This document shows, piece after piece, positions 16,746 to 25,571 of a stretch of DNA of 64,000 bases. The notes beneath the pieces are model-generated. The model had not been told where the DNA came from. It saw only the letters and a list, made by a program, of their open reading frames with translations, and ran no database searches. Made by a program: the position numbers and the translations under genes. Source of the stretch: an uncultured Paracoccaceae bacterium (GTDB taxonomy: Bacteria; Pseudomonadota; Alphaproteobacteria; Rhodobacterales; Rhodobacteraceae); assembly GCA_934500835.1 (NCBI GenBank), contig CAKSTR010000002.1, positions 62,001 through 126,000 of the forward strand. Direction: 5' to 3'. Position 1 is the stretch's first letter. Every line of letters begins with the position of its first letter.

Positions 16746-17498
16746 TCAGTTCAGGATCACGAAGCCCTCATCGGCAAAGACCTTGTCGCCGGCATCCGAG
16801 GTGATCGCCTCGTAGAACGCCTTGTCGGCGGCATCGGCGGCGCCGGTCAAAAGGGCGCCGGGGTAGATGATCGGCGGATGGCTGTCGGCGGGGAAGGTGC
16901 CGACGATCTTCACTTCGGGCTCGGCTGCGGCATCGGTGGCATAGACGATGCCGTAAGGTGCCTCGCCGGTGGCGACCAGGGCCAGTGCCGCGCGCACGTT
17001 GTCGGATTGCGCGACCGAGGGTTCGACCGCCCCCCAGATGCCAAGCGCCTCAAGCGAGGCCTTGCCGTATTGGCCGGCCGGCACCGAATCCACCAGCGCC
17101 ATGGAAAGCTTGCCCTCGCCCAGAAGGCCCGCCAGATCGAAGCCCGGCCCGATCTCGACCGGGGCGGCATCGCCATGGGCGACCAGAACCAGTTCATTGC
17201 CGAAAAGATCGTGGCGGGTGCCTTCCACCACCAGACCGGCCTTTTCAACCTCATCCATCCAGTTCACTGCGGCCGAGACGAAGATGTCGGCGGGTGCGCC
17301 TTCGATGATCTGCTTGGCCAGCGCGTTCGACCCGGCATAGCTGATGGTGACGGTATTGCCCGTTGCGGCCTGGAAGTCCGCGGCCACCTTGTCCAGCGCG
17401 GTCTTCATCGAGGCGGCGGCGAACACCACCACCTCTTCGGCGGCGGCAGGGGTGGCAAGGCCAAGCGCAAAGGCTGCGATCAGGATGCGGCGGGACAT
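16746..17498 (-). CDS. modA: Molybdate-binding periplasmic protein
   Basis: A 250-residue solute-binding protein with a clear signal peptide (MSRRILIAAFALGLATPAAA, then EEVVVFAAASM). ModA features include FAAASMKTALDKVAADF, SYAGSNALAKQIIEGAPADI, and TGEAPYGIVYATDAAAEP. The start ATG 17498 has AGGAGGAATC upstream. A Mo-box operator overlaps the region just before the ribosome-binding site. It captures molybdate in the periplasm for ModBC. The cofactor user in this window is SoeA. Confidence 0.95.
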   Translation of the reverse strand: MSRRILIAAFALGLATPAAAEEVVVFAAASMKTALDKVAADFQAATGNTVTISYAGSNALAKQIIEGAPADIFVSAAVNWMDEVEKAGLVVEGTRHDLFGNELVLVAHGDAAPVEIGPGFDLAGLLGEGKLSMALVDSVPAGQYGKASLEALGIWGAVEPSVAQSDNVRAALALVATGEAPYGIVYATDAAAEPEVKIVGTFPADSHPPIIYPGALLTGAADAADKAFYEAITSDAGDKVFADEGFVILN

Positions 17499-17510
17499 GA
17501 TTCCTCCTCA

Positions 17511-17534
17511 CGATATGTCGGGGGGAACATAACA
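17511..17534 (-). promoter_or_regulatory. Mo-box (ModE operator) upstream of modA
   Basis: On the minus strand the site reads TGTTATGTTCCCCCCGACATATCG in two parts: TGTTATGT, a C-rich centre, and ACATATCG. It matches the inverted-repeat layout and most conserved positions of the classic E. coli modA operator (arms CGTTATAT and ACATAACG). It ends 13 bases before the modA start codon, where a bound repressor would block expression. It lies directly downstream of the ModE-like gene. Confidence 0.75.
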
Positions 17535-17559
17535 GCCCGGACCGGGCCGGGCACAAGCG

Positions 17560-17940
17560 TTATCTTCCCTTGGACATATCCGATGTCACCGCCACCGCGG
17601 GCCTGCCGGGCTTCAGCATGCCCTCCAGGCGTGTGACCGGCTCGGCCACGGCGGCCTCGGCCCGGGCCATGACGTCGCGGTAAAGCCGCAACACCTCGGT
17701 CCCGGCATCGGTCAGCGCCGCCCCGCCGCCGCCCGGACCGCCCCTTGCGCTGGAGACCAGCGGCGCCTGCCAGCCGGCGTTCATCTCTTCGACCAGCATC
17801 CAGGCGCGCTTGTAGCTCATCCCCATGGCGCGGCCGGCTGCGGCGATCGATCCGGTATCGCGGATGCCCTCCAGCAATTCGGCCTTGCCGGGGCCCAGCA
17901 TCGCCTCGTCGAAATAGATGCGCAGCTTCAGCGTGGTCAT
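17560..17940 (-). CDS. ModE-like winged-helix regulator, DNA-binding domain only
   Basis: The start is ATG 17940 (MTTLKLRIYFDEAMLGPGK), with GGGAGAGG upstream. The product is 126 residues. It shows the ModE/LysR-like N-terminal winged helix: LLEGIRDTGSIAAAGRAMG then MSYKRAWMLVEEMN, and the wing segment GGPGGGGAALTDAGTEVLRL. Classical ModE has two C-terminal molybdate-binding (TOBE) domains of about 130 residues; these are absent. It lies immediately upstream of modA, with a Mo-box in the gap. It probably controls modABC, but how it senses molybdate without TOBE domains is unclear. Confidence 0.85.
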   Translation of the reverse strand: MTTLKLRIYFDEAMLGPGKAELLEGIRDTGSIAAAGRAMGMSYKRAWMLVEEMNAGWQAPLVSSARGGPGGGGAALTDAGTEVLRLYRDVMARAEAAVAEPVTRLEGMLKPGRPAVAVTSDMSKGR

Positions 17941-18056
17941 CTGCCTCTCCCTCACTGCGGCCCATGTTCGCCAAAGCGGGGCCTTGCCGCAAGGGCCCGA
18001 GATTGCGGATACTGTCGCAGCGGGGTTTCCCGCAGGCCCAAATCCCGAGTCCGCCG

Positions 18057-18677
18057 ATGTCCCGCATTCCCCACCCGCGTTTCCTGGCCTTCCTCGTGGT
18101 CTTTCTGGCGACAACCCTGCTGCTGGCGCTGCGCCTGGCCCCGGAAGAGGCGCTGATCCTTGGCTTTGACCTTGCCGCGCTGATCTTCGTCGCCTCGACC
18201 CTGCCGTTGTGGCGGGCGGATGGGTCCAAGGCGGCACGCGCCCGCGCGGCAAGGGACGATGGCGGGCGCGGGCTTCTGCTCCTGACCTCGGTCGCGGTTC
18301 TGGCGGTGATCCTGCTGGCGCTGGGCCGGCTGGTTGGCGAGAAATCCGGCGGCATCGGATTTGGCGCCATCGCCGGGACGCTGATCCTGGCCTGGCTTTT
18401 CGTCAACCTGATCTTCGCCTTTCACTACGACCATCTCTTTCACGACAAGGTGTCGGGCAAGGATGCGGGCGGTATCCAGTTCCCCGAGGGCGGCGAGCCG
18501 GTCTTTGCCGATTTCGTCTATTTCGCCTTCACCATCGGCATGACCTGCCAGACCGCCGATCTGGATATCTCAAGCCGGGTCATCCGCCGGGCCGTCACCC
18601 TGCACGGGCTGTTCGCCTTCTTCTTCAATCTCGGTGTTCTGGCCTTTGCGGTGAACGTCATGGCCGGGGTGCTTTAG
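18057..18677 (+). CDS. DUF1345 domain-containing membrane protein
   Basis: A 206-residue membrane protein, start ATG 18057 (MSRIPHPRFLAFLVVFLA). It has five to six hydrophobic segments and the DUF1345 signature: an NLIFAFHYDHLFH segment, DFVYFAFTIGMTCQTADLDI, and the final HGLFAFFFNLGVLAFAVNV. The function of the family is unknown; the central FTIGMT.Q pattern is reminiscent of ion-channel pore regions. It is divergent from the ModE-like gene, with 116 bases between the starts, and convergent with glpK. Confidence 0.9.
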   Translation: MSRIPHPRFLAFLVVFLATTLLLALRLAPEEALILGFDLAALIFVASTLPLWRADGSKAARARAARDDGGRGLLLLTSVAVLAVILLALGRLVGEKSGGIGFGAIAGTLILAWLFVNLIFAFHYDHLFHDKVSGKDAGGIQFPEGGEPVFADFVYFAFTIGMTCQTADLDISSRVIRRAVTLHGLFAFFFNLGVLAFAVNVMAGVL

Positions 18678-18691
18678 CCCCCGCTCCGCCC

Positions 18692-20200
18692 CTAGAACGA
18701 GATCGTGGCCTGCACCGCACGCTGCCAACGGGCATAGCGGGCCTCGCGCTCGGCGGCATCCATCCCGGGGGTGAAGCGGCGGTCCAACGCCCAGTCCGTC
18801 GCGAATTCGTCGGGCGGGGGGCAAAGGCCCGCCTGCACCCCGGCCAGATAGGCCGCACCAAGGGCCGTGGTTTCCGTCACCACCGGGCGGTCGACCGGCG
18901 CACCAAGGATGTCGGACAGGAATTGCATGGTCCAGTCGCTGGCCGCCATTCCGCCGTCCACCCGCAACACCCCATCGGCCGCGGCCCCCCAATCGGCGCG
19001 CATCGCCTCCAGCAGATCGCGCGTCTGGTAGCCCACGCTTTCCAGCGCGGCGCGTGCCATCTCGGCCGGGCCGGAGTTGCGGGTCAGGCCGAACACCGCG
19101 CCGCGGCAGTCGGGCCGCCAGTAGGGCGCGCCAAGTCCGGTGAAGGCGGGGACAAGCACCACGCCCTGCGCGGCCTCGGCCGTCTCGGCAAGGCCTTGGG
19201 TATCAGAGGCTTGGCGGATGATCTTCAACCCGTCGCGCAGCCACTGCACCACGGCCCCGGCAATGAAGATCGACCCCTCCAGCGCATAGGTGGTGCGGCC
19301 CTCCAGCCGATAGGCGATGGTGGTCAGAAGCCGGTTCTTCGAGGGCACCCGATCCGCCCCGGTGTTCAGAAGCGCAAAGCAGCCGGTGCCATAGGTGGAT
19401 TTCATCATGCCGGGCCGGAAACAGGCCTGGCCCACGGTGGCGGCCTGTTGGTCGCCGGCGACGCCAAGGATCGGGATCGCGGGACCGAAAAGGCCCGGCT
19501 CCGTCACCCCGAAGGGGGCCGCGCAGTCCCGGACCTGCGGCAAAAGCGCCAAAGGCACATCCAGAATGCCGCAGATTTCGGCATCCCAATCGTTGGTTTC
19601 GATGTTGAACAGCATGGTCCGCGCGGCGTTGGTGGCATCCGTTGCATGGACCTGCCCCCCGGTCAGGTTCCAGATCAGCCAGGAATCCACGGTGCCGAAG
19701 GCCAGTTCCCCCTTTGCCGCCCGTTCGCGGGCGCCGGGGATGTGGTCCAGCACCCATTTCACCTTGGTCCCCGAGAAGTAGGGGTCCAGCAGCAGCCCGG
19801 TGCGGGCGGTGATCATCGCCTCATGCCCCGCCGCGCGCAGCGCATCGCAGATCGTCGCGGTGCGGCGGTCCTGCCAGACGATGGCATTGTGCAGGGGCCG
19901 GCCCGTCGCGCGGTCCCAAAGCAGCGTGGTTTCCCGCTGGTTGGTGATGCCGATGGCGGCAATCCCCGCGCCGGTCAGCCCGGCCTGCGCCAGCGCGGCC
20001 CGGCAGGTTGCAACGGTGGTGGACCAAAGATCGGCCGGGTCATGCTCTACCCAGCCCGGTTGCGGGAAGTGCTGCGCAAACTCGGCCTGCGCCTGTGCAA
20101 CGGGCGTGAGGCTGCCATTGTCCACCGCAAAGACGATGGCGCGCGAGGAGGTGGTGCCCTGATCGATGGCCAGGAGATGGGGGGGGCGGATCTGGGTCAT
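18692..20200 (-). CDS. glpK: Glycerol kinase
   Basis: A 502-residue FGGY-family kinase of normal length. The ATP/phosphate-binding N-terminus is [16 protein letters not shown]. Glycerol-binding residues are in [19 protein letters not shown] and WQDRRT. The FGGY signatures are [11 protein letters not shown] and [20 protein letters not shown]. It phosphorylates glycerol to sn-glycerol 3-phosphate. It lies 38 bases after glpD and is probably cotranscribed with it. No GlpF facilitator or ABC importer is visible in this window. Confidence 0.97.
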   Translation of the reverse strand: MTQIRPPHLLAIDQGTTSSRAIVFAVDNGSLTPVAQAQAEFAQHFPQPGWVEHDPADLWSTTVATCRAALAQAGLTGAGIAAIGITNQRETTLLWDRATGRPLHNAIVWQDRRTATICDALRAAGHEAMITARTGLLLDPYFSGTKVKWVLDHIPGARERAAKGELAFGTVDSWLIWNLTGGQVHATDATNAARTMLFNIETNDWDAEICGILDVPLALLPQVRDCAAPFGVTEPGLFGPAIPILGVAGDQQAATVGQACFRPGMMKSTYGTGCFALLNTGADRVPSKNRLLTTIAYRLEGRTTYALEGSIFIAGAVVQWLRDGLKIIRQASDTQGLAETAEAAQGVVLVPAFTGLGAPYWRPDCRGAVFGLTRNSGPAEMARAALESVGYQTRDLLEAMRADWGAAADGVLRVDGGMAASDWTMQFLSDILGAPVDRPVVTETTALGAAYLAGVQAGLCPPPDEFATDWALDRRFTPGMDAAEREARYARWQRAVQATISF

Positions 20201-20238
20201 TCGGCGTCCTCGGGGCGGGATAGACGATGCGCAGGGCC

Positions 20239-21816
20239 TCAGGCGGATCGGATGGGCACCGCTTCGTCCATATAGGCCCCGATCGCCGCGATGTCGTCAG
20301 CCGTCAGCCGCAACCCCAGCTTCGAGCGGCGCCAGACCACATCCTCGGCCGTCCGCGCCCATTCCTGATCGATCAGCCAGCGGATTTCGGCCTCGGTCAA
20401 GGTGGCGCCGAAATCGCGGCCCAGATCTTCGGCGGCGCGGGCATTGCCCAGAATGGCAAGCGCCTCGGTGCCATAGGCGCGGATCAGCCGCGCGGCGTGG
20501 CCGGCAGTCAGGAACGGATACTGCGCCTGCAGGTTCGCGGCCAGCGCCGGCTTTGCCTCCAGCGGGAAATCCCCGCCGGGCAGGGGAACGCGGGCAGTCC
20601 ATTTGCCGGGCAGGCCGGGAAAGAACGGCGCGATCCTGTCCAGCGCCGCTTCCGCCAGCCGGCGCGAGGTGGTGATCTTGCCGCCGAACACGTTCAGAAG
20701 CGGCGGGCCGTTCCGGTCCAGCGACAGCACATAGTCCCGCGTCGCCGCCGTGGCCGATTTTGCGCCGTCATTGTACAGCGGGCGCACCCCGGAATAGGTC
20801 CAGACCACATCCGCCGGCGTCAGGGCCCTGGCGAAGTACTCCGATGCGAAGGCGATCAGATAATCCCGTTCGGCATCGCTGCACCGCGCATGGGACGGCG
20901 CGCCGTGATGGTCCATGTCGGTGGTGCCGATCAGGGTGAAGTCCTGCTCGTAAGGGATTGAAAAGATGATCCTTCCGTCATGCCCCTGAAAGAAGTAGCA
21001 GCGGTCGTGGTCATAAAGGCGGCGGGTGACGATATGGCTGCCGCGCACCAGCCGCACACCTTCGCTGGAATTGATGTGGGTGACATTGCGCAGCACATCC
21101 TCGACCCACGGCCCGCCGGCATTGATCAACACCTTTGCATGATGGATGCGGCGGCCGTCCGGCCCTTCGGTGGTGATCTCCCACGCCTCGCCCTTGCGCG
21201 TCGCCTGCGTCACCCGCGAACGGGTCAGGATGGTCGCGCCGCGGGTCCGGGCATCGCGCGCATTCAGCACGACCAGCCGGGAATCCTCGACCCAGCAGTC
21301 GGAGTATTCATAGGCGCGGCGGAATTTCGGCTTCAGCGGCCGGCCCGCGGGATCGGTCGTCAGGTCCAGGCTGCGGGTTGCGGGCAGCACCTTGCGCCCG
21401 CCCATGGTGTCGTAAAGGAACAGCCCCAGACGGATCAGCCAGGCCGGCCGCCGCCCCTTCATCCACGGCATCACGACCGACAGAAGCCGGCTGGTCGGCG
21501 TGTCCGACTCAAAGCGCATGTCGCGGTGCATCGGCAGCACGAAGCGCATCGGCCAGCTGATATGCGGCATGGCCGCCAGCAGGGTCTCGCGCTCTTCAAG
21601 GGCTTCGCGGACAAGACGGAATTCGAAATACTCCAGATAGCGCAGGCCGCCATGGAACAGCTTGGTCGAGGCCGAGGAGGTGCCTTGCGCAAGGTCGCCC
21701 TGTTCGGCCAGCGTGACACTCAGCCGGCGCCCGGCGGCGTCGCGTGCGATGCCGCAGCCGTTGACGCCACCCCCGATGATGAAGAGATCGGTCCTGCCGG
21801 GCTGTGCTTCGGTCAC
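20239..21816 (-). CDS. glpD: Glycerol-3-phosphate dehydrogenase, FAD-dependent
   Basis: The preferred start is GTG 21816 (translated [20 protein letters not shown]), with AAGGAGC upstream. The frame is open to 22185 but the extra part is antisense to glpR. The product is 525 residues. It has the FAD-binding dinucleotide fold ([18 protein letters not shown]), the GlpD signature [28 protein letters not shown], and [10 protein letters not shown]. It oxidises glycerol 3-phosphate to dihydroxyacetone phosphate and passes electrons to the quinone pool at the inner membrane. With glpK it forms the catabolic unit opposite glpR. Confidence 0.95.
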   Translation of the reverse strand: MTEAQPGRTDLFIIGGGVNGCGIARDAAGRRLSVTLAEQGDLAQGTSSASTKLFHGGLRYLEYFEFRLVREALEERETLLAAMPHISWPMRFVLPMHRDMRFESDTPTSRLLSVVMPWMKGRRPAWLIRLGLFLYDTMGGRKVLPATRSLDLTTDPAGRPLKPKFRRAYEYSDCWVEDSRLVVLNARDARTRGATILTRSRVTQATRKGEAWEITTEGPDGRRIHHAKVLINAGGPWVEDVLRNVTHINSSEGVRLVRGSHIVTRRLYDHDRCYFFQGHDGRIIFSIPYEQDFTLIGTTDMDHHGAPSHARCSDAERDYLIAFASEYFARALTPADVVWTYSGVRPLYNDGAKSATAATRDYVLSLDRNGPPLLNVFGGKITTSRRLAEAALDRIAPFFPGLPGKWTARVPLPGGDFPLEAKPALAANLQAQYPFLTAGHAARLIRAYGTEALAILGNARAAEDLGRDFGATLTEAEIRWLIDQEWARTAEDVVWRRSKLGLRLTADDIAAIGAYMDEAVPIRSA

Positions 21817-21880
21817 GTCCTGCTCCTTGCGCCGGGGCCTTCTCTCTAGTGCATCTCCGTGCCGGCCTCCGTCAACTGGA

Positions 21881-21938
21881 AACATTCGAATATGCGCGAT
21901 ATGGCGTGAAACGAACATTTGTAATCGCAGATATGGCG
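21881..21938. promoter_or_regulatory. Putative GlpR operator region in the glpD-glpR divergent promoter
   Basis: The 175-base gap is AT-rich in this part. It contains ACGAACATTT (21911-21920), which matches one half of the classical GlpR operator (CGAACAT), and the palindrome ATTCGAAT just upstream. The octamer ATATGGCG occurs twice, at 21899-21906 and 21931-21938, 32 bases apart. The precise operator limits cannot be fixed by eye. Confidence 0.35.
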
Positions 21939-21991
21939 CGATACCTTGCCAAAACGCGCTTTCGCTTCGGGGCCGCGCATGAGGGACCGCC

Positions 21992-22750
21992 ATGGCAATC
22001 AACATCCGGCAAAGCGCGATCCTGGATCTGACCCGGGCCGAAGGGCGGGTGGGCGTCGAGGATCTTGCGCAGCGGTTCGACGTGACGCTGCAGACCATCC
22101 GGCGCGACCTGACCGACCTGGCAGAGGCGGGCTTCGTCGATCGGGTGCATGGCGGGGCCGTGGCGCGCACCGGCGTGGTGAACATCGGCTATGAACGGCG
22201 CCGCAGGATGAATGATGCGGCCAAGGCCGCCATCGCGCGGGCCTGCGCGGCCGAGATCCCCGACAACTCCAGCCTGATCCTGAACCTCGGCACCACGACC
22301 GAAGCCGTCGCGCGAGAGCTTTTGCAACACCGCAACATCACCGTCGTCACCAACAACATGAATGTTGCCAATATCCTGCTGGCCAATCCGGGGTGCGAGA
22401 TCATGGTGGCGGGCGGGGCGCTGCGCCGGTCGGACGGTGGGCTGGTCGGCGCGCTGACCACCGGGTTCTTCGAGCAGTTCAAGGTCGATTTTGCCGTGGT
22501 CGGCACTTCTGCGCTGGATCTGGACGGCGATCTGCTGGATTTCGATCTGGCCGAAGTCGGCGTCAGCCGGGCGATCCTGGGCCGGGCGCGGCGGCGCTTT
22601 CTGGTGACCGATCACAGCAAGATCGGCCGGGCGGCGCCCGCGCGCATCGCCTCGCTGGCCGAGATCGACACGCTGTTCACCGATCTTGCCCTGCCCGAAC
22701 CGCTGGCCCGCGCCTGCGGCAACTGGGGCACGCGCGTCGTGCTGGGCTGA
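21992..22750 (+). CDS. glpR: DeoR-family transcriptional regulator (GlpR)
   Basis: A 252-residue DeoR-family regulator. The N-terminal helix-turn-helix reads RQSAILDLTRAEGRVGVEDL then FDVTLQTIRRDLTDLAEAG and the wing RVHGGA. The C-terminal DeoRC sensor has NLGTTTEAVARELL, TNNMNVANIL, GGALRRSDGGLVG and FLVTDHSKIGR. It is divergent from glpD-glpK, the classical position of a glycerol 3-phosphate-responsive repressor. The assignment as GlpR rests on family plus context. Confidence 0.92.
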   Translation: MAINIRQSAILDLTRAEGRVGVEDLAQRFDVTLQTIRRDLTDLAEAGFVDRVHGGAVARTGVVNIGYERRRRMNDAAKAAIARACAAEIPDNSSLILNLGTTTEAVARELLQHRNITVVTNNMNVANILLANPGCEIMVAGGALRRSDGGLVGALTTGFFEQFKVDFAVVGTSALDLDGDLLDFDLAEVGVSRAILGRARRRFLVTDHSKIGRAAPARIASLAEIDTLFTDLALPEPLARACGNWGTRVVLG

Positions 22751-22840
22751 GGCAGGGATTGCCCGCGAAACTCCTGCGAAGCCTTGCCGGGCGCGGGGCC
22801 GGGCGCTACCCCATGGACAGGGCAGAAAAAGGGGGCCGCG

Positions 22841-24004
22841 ATGACATCGGCATTTGCACAACGCTACGGGTTCGACCGCGATTCGGTGATCCTTGGCAAC
22901 TGGCGGACAGCACCTTTCAGCCGCTGGTCCTTCCAGAACGTGGCCGAACTGGTGCCAAGTGCGATCCGCCCGCCGGCAGATCCGACGCCCGAACCTGCAG
23001 GCACGACCCCGCGACTGCTGCAAGCCGAGTTGGCCGTAGAGGGGCGGCAGGCCGCGCTTGCCGACCATCTGGCCGCCAGCGACACCGACATCTTCTGCGT
23101 GATGAAGGACGGCCGGTTTCTGGCCGACTGGGCCGCACCGCACGCCGATCCTCTTGCGCCGCATCTTGTGTTCTCGATCTCGAAATCCCTGACCGCGCTG
23201 GTTGCCGGCGCGCTTGAGGCCGAGGGCCTTCTGTCCCCCGACGATCCGGTGACGCGCTTTGTCCCCGAGGCGGCCGGCTCCGCCTTCGGCGATGCCACCT
23301 TGCGGCATCTTCTCGACATGACAACGGTTCTTGACTTCGACGAGGCCTATCTGGAGCCGGGCAGCCCCTTTGCCCGCTATCGCAACGCCATGCTGTGGAA
23401 CCCCGGCGGCGGCGAGACGCTGCGGCAATTCCTGTGCAATCTGCCGCGGCGCCCTGATCCCTATGGCCGGCGTTTCGCCTATCGCTCGCCCAATTCCGAC
23501 ATGCTGGGCGTGGTGGTCGAGCGCGCGGGCGGCGCGCGGCTGGCGGACCTTCTGGACCGGCTGGTCTGGCAGAAGATCGGCTGCCGCGGCCCGGTCGGGC
23601 TGACCGTGGATGCCGTCGGCACCGGGCGCGCCGCCGGCGGCGTGTCGATCACCGCGCGCGATCTGGCCCGGGTGGGCGAGATGATGCGGCAGGGCGGCAT
23701 CGGTGCGCAGGGCCGGGTGGTTCCTGCGGCCTGGGTCGCCGACACCGTCGATGGCGGCGACCGCCGCGCCTGGGCCGAGGGCGACTTCCCCGAGCTTCTG
23801 CCCGGCGGCGCCTATCGCAACCAGTGGTATCGGTCGCGCCAGCAATGGTTCTGCGGCATCGGCATCCATGGCCAGTGGCTGGTGGTGGACCCGGCCAGCG
23901 GCTCGGTCATCGTCAAGCTGTCCTCGCAGCCCGAGCCGGTCGACGACGCGCTGGACCAGCGCAACATCGCCCTGTTCGAGGCGATCTTCCGGCACCTTGG
24001 CTGA
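22841..24004 (+). CDS. Serine hydrolase, beta-lactamase/6-aminohexanoate-dimer hydrolase family
   Basis: The start is ATG 22841 (MTSAFAQRYGFDRDSVILGN). The product is 387 residues with no signal peptide, so it is probably cytoplasmic. The catalytic SxxK motif is in VFSISKSLTALVAG. The Tyr motif is FAYRSPNSDMLG. A third motif, CGIGIHGQWLVVDPASG, is of the type seen in NylB-like amide hydrolases and EstB esterases. True beta-lactamase activity is unlikely given the missing signal peptide. It follows glpR by 90 bases; a functional link is not evident. The substrate is unknown. Confidence 0.88.
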   Translation: MTSAFAQRYGFDRDSVILGNWRTAPFSRWSFQNVAELVPSAIRPPADPTPEPAGTTPRLLQAELAVEGRQAALADHLAASDTDIFCVMKDGRFLADWAAPHADPLAPHLVFSISKSLTALVAGALEAEGLLSPDDPVTRFVPEAAGSAFGDATLRHLLDMTTVLDFDEAYLEPGSPFARYRNAMLWNPGGGETLRQFLCNLPRRPDPYGRRFAYRSPNSDMLGVVVERAGGARLADLLDRLVWQKIGCRGPVGLTVDAVGTGRAAGGVSITARDLARVGEMMRQGGIGAQGRVVPAAWVADTVDGGDRRAWAEGDFPELLPGGAYRNQWYRSRQQWFCGIGIHGQWLVVDPASGSVIVKLSSQPEPVDDALDQRNIALFEAIFRHLG

Positions 24005-24022
24005 CCGCGGCACCGGCGGCGA

Positions 24023-24562
24023 TCAGAAGAGTTCCACATTCGTCCGTGCCGCGGGTCCGGGCGCGGGGCGCGGCTCCTGCGCCTGCTCGTTCGGGATCAG
24101 CAACTGGCGGGCGCGGCCGGTCGCCGGGTGAAAGGTGATCCGCCGGGCCTGCTGGCCGCCAAGGCTTTCCGCGATGCAAGGGATGCCCTCGGTCTTCAGG
24201 AACTGGCGCGCAAAGGCGGCATTCGATGCGCCGATGTCGCGCAAAGTGGCCGAAATCTTCGCCCCGCCGAACAGCTTGGCCCGCAAGGCATCGCGCCGCG
24301 CGCCCGCACGCAAGAGGCCATTGATCAGGACTTCCATCGCATGCACGCCATAGCGGTTGTCGCGCGGCGCCGCGCCGTCACTTGTGGGCGCCAGAGACTG
24401 CGCCAGAAGGAAGTGGTTCATGCCCCCGATGCCGCAGCCCTCATCCCAGATGCAGGCCGCGATGCAGGAGCCGAGGATGGTGGACATCTCTTCTTCGGGA
24501 TCGGACGAGACCCTGAATTCGCCCTGCACGATCTGCAGGCTGCGCGCGGCGAACCTTGTCAT
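24023..24562 (-). CDS. cheD: Chemoreceptor glutamine deamidase CheD
   Basis: The start is ATG 24562 (MTRFAARSLQIVQGEFRVSS), overlapping the cheB stop. The product is 179 residues. The CheD catalytic triad is present: Thr28, Cys33 and His50 in TILGSCIAACIWDEGCGIGG and MNHF. Later family motifs are RYGVHAMEVLINGLL and KLFGGAKI. CheD deamidates specific glutamines on chemoreceptors and can interact with CheC/CheY. It is the last gene of the chemosensory operon. The C-terminal tail past FHPATGRARQLLI is Pro/Ala-rich and not conserved-looking. Confidence 0.93.
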   Translation of the reverse strand: MTRFAARSLQIVQGEFRVSSDPEEEMSTILGSCIAACIWDEGCGIGGMNHFLLAQSLAPTSDGAAPRDNRYGVHAMEVLINGLLRAGARRDALRAKLFGGAKISATLRDIGASNAAFARQFLKTEGIPCIAESLGGQQARRITFHPATGRARQLLIPNEQAQEPRPAPGPAARTNVELF

Positions 24563-25545
24563 CGGCCGGCCATCTCGGGCGGGCGGTCGGCGCAGCGGGC
24601 CAGAAGTTCGGGGCCGATGCGGGCGATCGGCAGGCGGCATTGGGCGCCGCCGTTTTCCCACGCCGCGCGCGGCATGCCGTAGACGACCGAAGTGGCTTCG
24701 TCCTGCGCGATGGTGGCCGCCCCGGCCCGGCGCAGATCCAGCATGCCGGCAGCCCCGTCGCGGCCCATCCCGGTCAAAAGGGCAGCAGCCACCCTTTGCG
24801 CAATCGGCAGGGCCGAACGGAACATCTCGTCCACCGAAGGCACATGGCCCGAGACCGCCGGACCGGGCGTCACCAGCACCTGCGGCGGGCTGCCGGGCTG
24901 CAGCCGCATATGTCCCCCGCAGCCGGCACCCACGATGACATGGCCCGGCCGCAGCGGTGCCCCCGATTGCGCGGGCAGCACCTGGGCCGCGCAGCAGCGG
25001 TCCAGCAGGCGGATCAGGCTGTCCGAAAAGGCGGCCCCGGTATGCTGGACGATGGCGGTCGGCGGGCAATCGGGCGGAAAGGCCGACAGGACGTGCAAGA
25101 GCGCATCGATCCCGCCCGTCGATGAACCGATCAGGATGAGCCGGTCAGGCCGTGCCCTGACGGTCGGCGCCGGCGCCGGCGGGCGGGGGGGCAGGGTCTC
25201 TGCCGGGCGGGCAAGGCTGGCGTGCAGGGCCGGCAGCATCGCGGGCCCGGAAAGCGACGGGTCCAGAAACGGCGCGCCATCTGCACCGTCCCCGCTGCCG
25301 ATCTGCAGCCAGGCGATCTCCATCACGCGGAACATCGCCAGCAGGCCCGAGAAATCCGGGTGGCGCGTCAGCTCCTGCCCAAGGATCACCAGCCTCGGCC
25401 GGGCGCGTTCGACAAGGATATAGGCCCCGGAAAGATCACCGGCCTGGCCGCAAAGGCTGATCTCGGGCAGGCTGCCCAGTTCGCGCCCCAGCCGCGACAT
25501 GGTCAGCGGGCTGGAGGTGACGATGACGGTCGGGATCGGGGTCAT
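24559..25545 (-). CDS. cheB: Chemotaxis methylesterase CheB with degenerate receiver
   Basis: A 328-residue CheB. The catalytic domain is intact: Ser141/142 in LIGSSTGGIDALL, His168 in IVQHTG, Asp263 in LTGMGRDGAAGM. The N-terminal ~115 residues occupy the receiver position but lack phosphorylation residues. The usual acidic pair is replaced by VTSSP, and the acceptor Asp by Gly56 in RLVILGQEL. A Pro/Ala linker (about 112-132) joins the domains. It removes methyl groups from receptors, opposing CheR. Loss of the acceptor means it should not be activated by CheA phosphotransfer. It lies in the che operon between the receptor and cheD. Confidence 0.92.
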   Translation of the reverse strand: MTPIPTVIVTSSPLTMSRLGRELGSLPEISLCGQAGDLSGAYILVERARPRLVILGQELTRHPDFSGLLAMFRVMEIAWLQIGSGDGADGAPFLDPSLSGPAMLPALHASLARPAETLPPRPPAPAPTVRARPDRLILIGSSTGGIDALLHVLSAFPPDCPPTAIVQHTGAAFSDSLIRLLDRCCAAQVLPAQSGAPLRPGHVIVGAGCGGHMRLQPGSPPQVLVTPGPAVSGHVPSVDEMFRSALPIAQRVAAALLTGMGRDGAAGMLDLRRAGAATIAQDEATSVVYGMPRAAWENGGAQCRLPIARIGPELLARCADRPPEMAGR

Positions 25546-25571
25546 GCACGGGCTCCATGCCGGAAAGCTGG

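Noticed and set aside
22841..24004. The serine hydrolase as an antibiotic-resistance beta-lactamase.
   Set aside because: It lacks a signal peptide, and its third motif is of the esterase/amide-hydrolase type. SxxK alone does not show lactamase activity.
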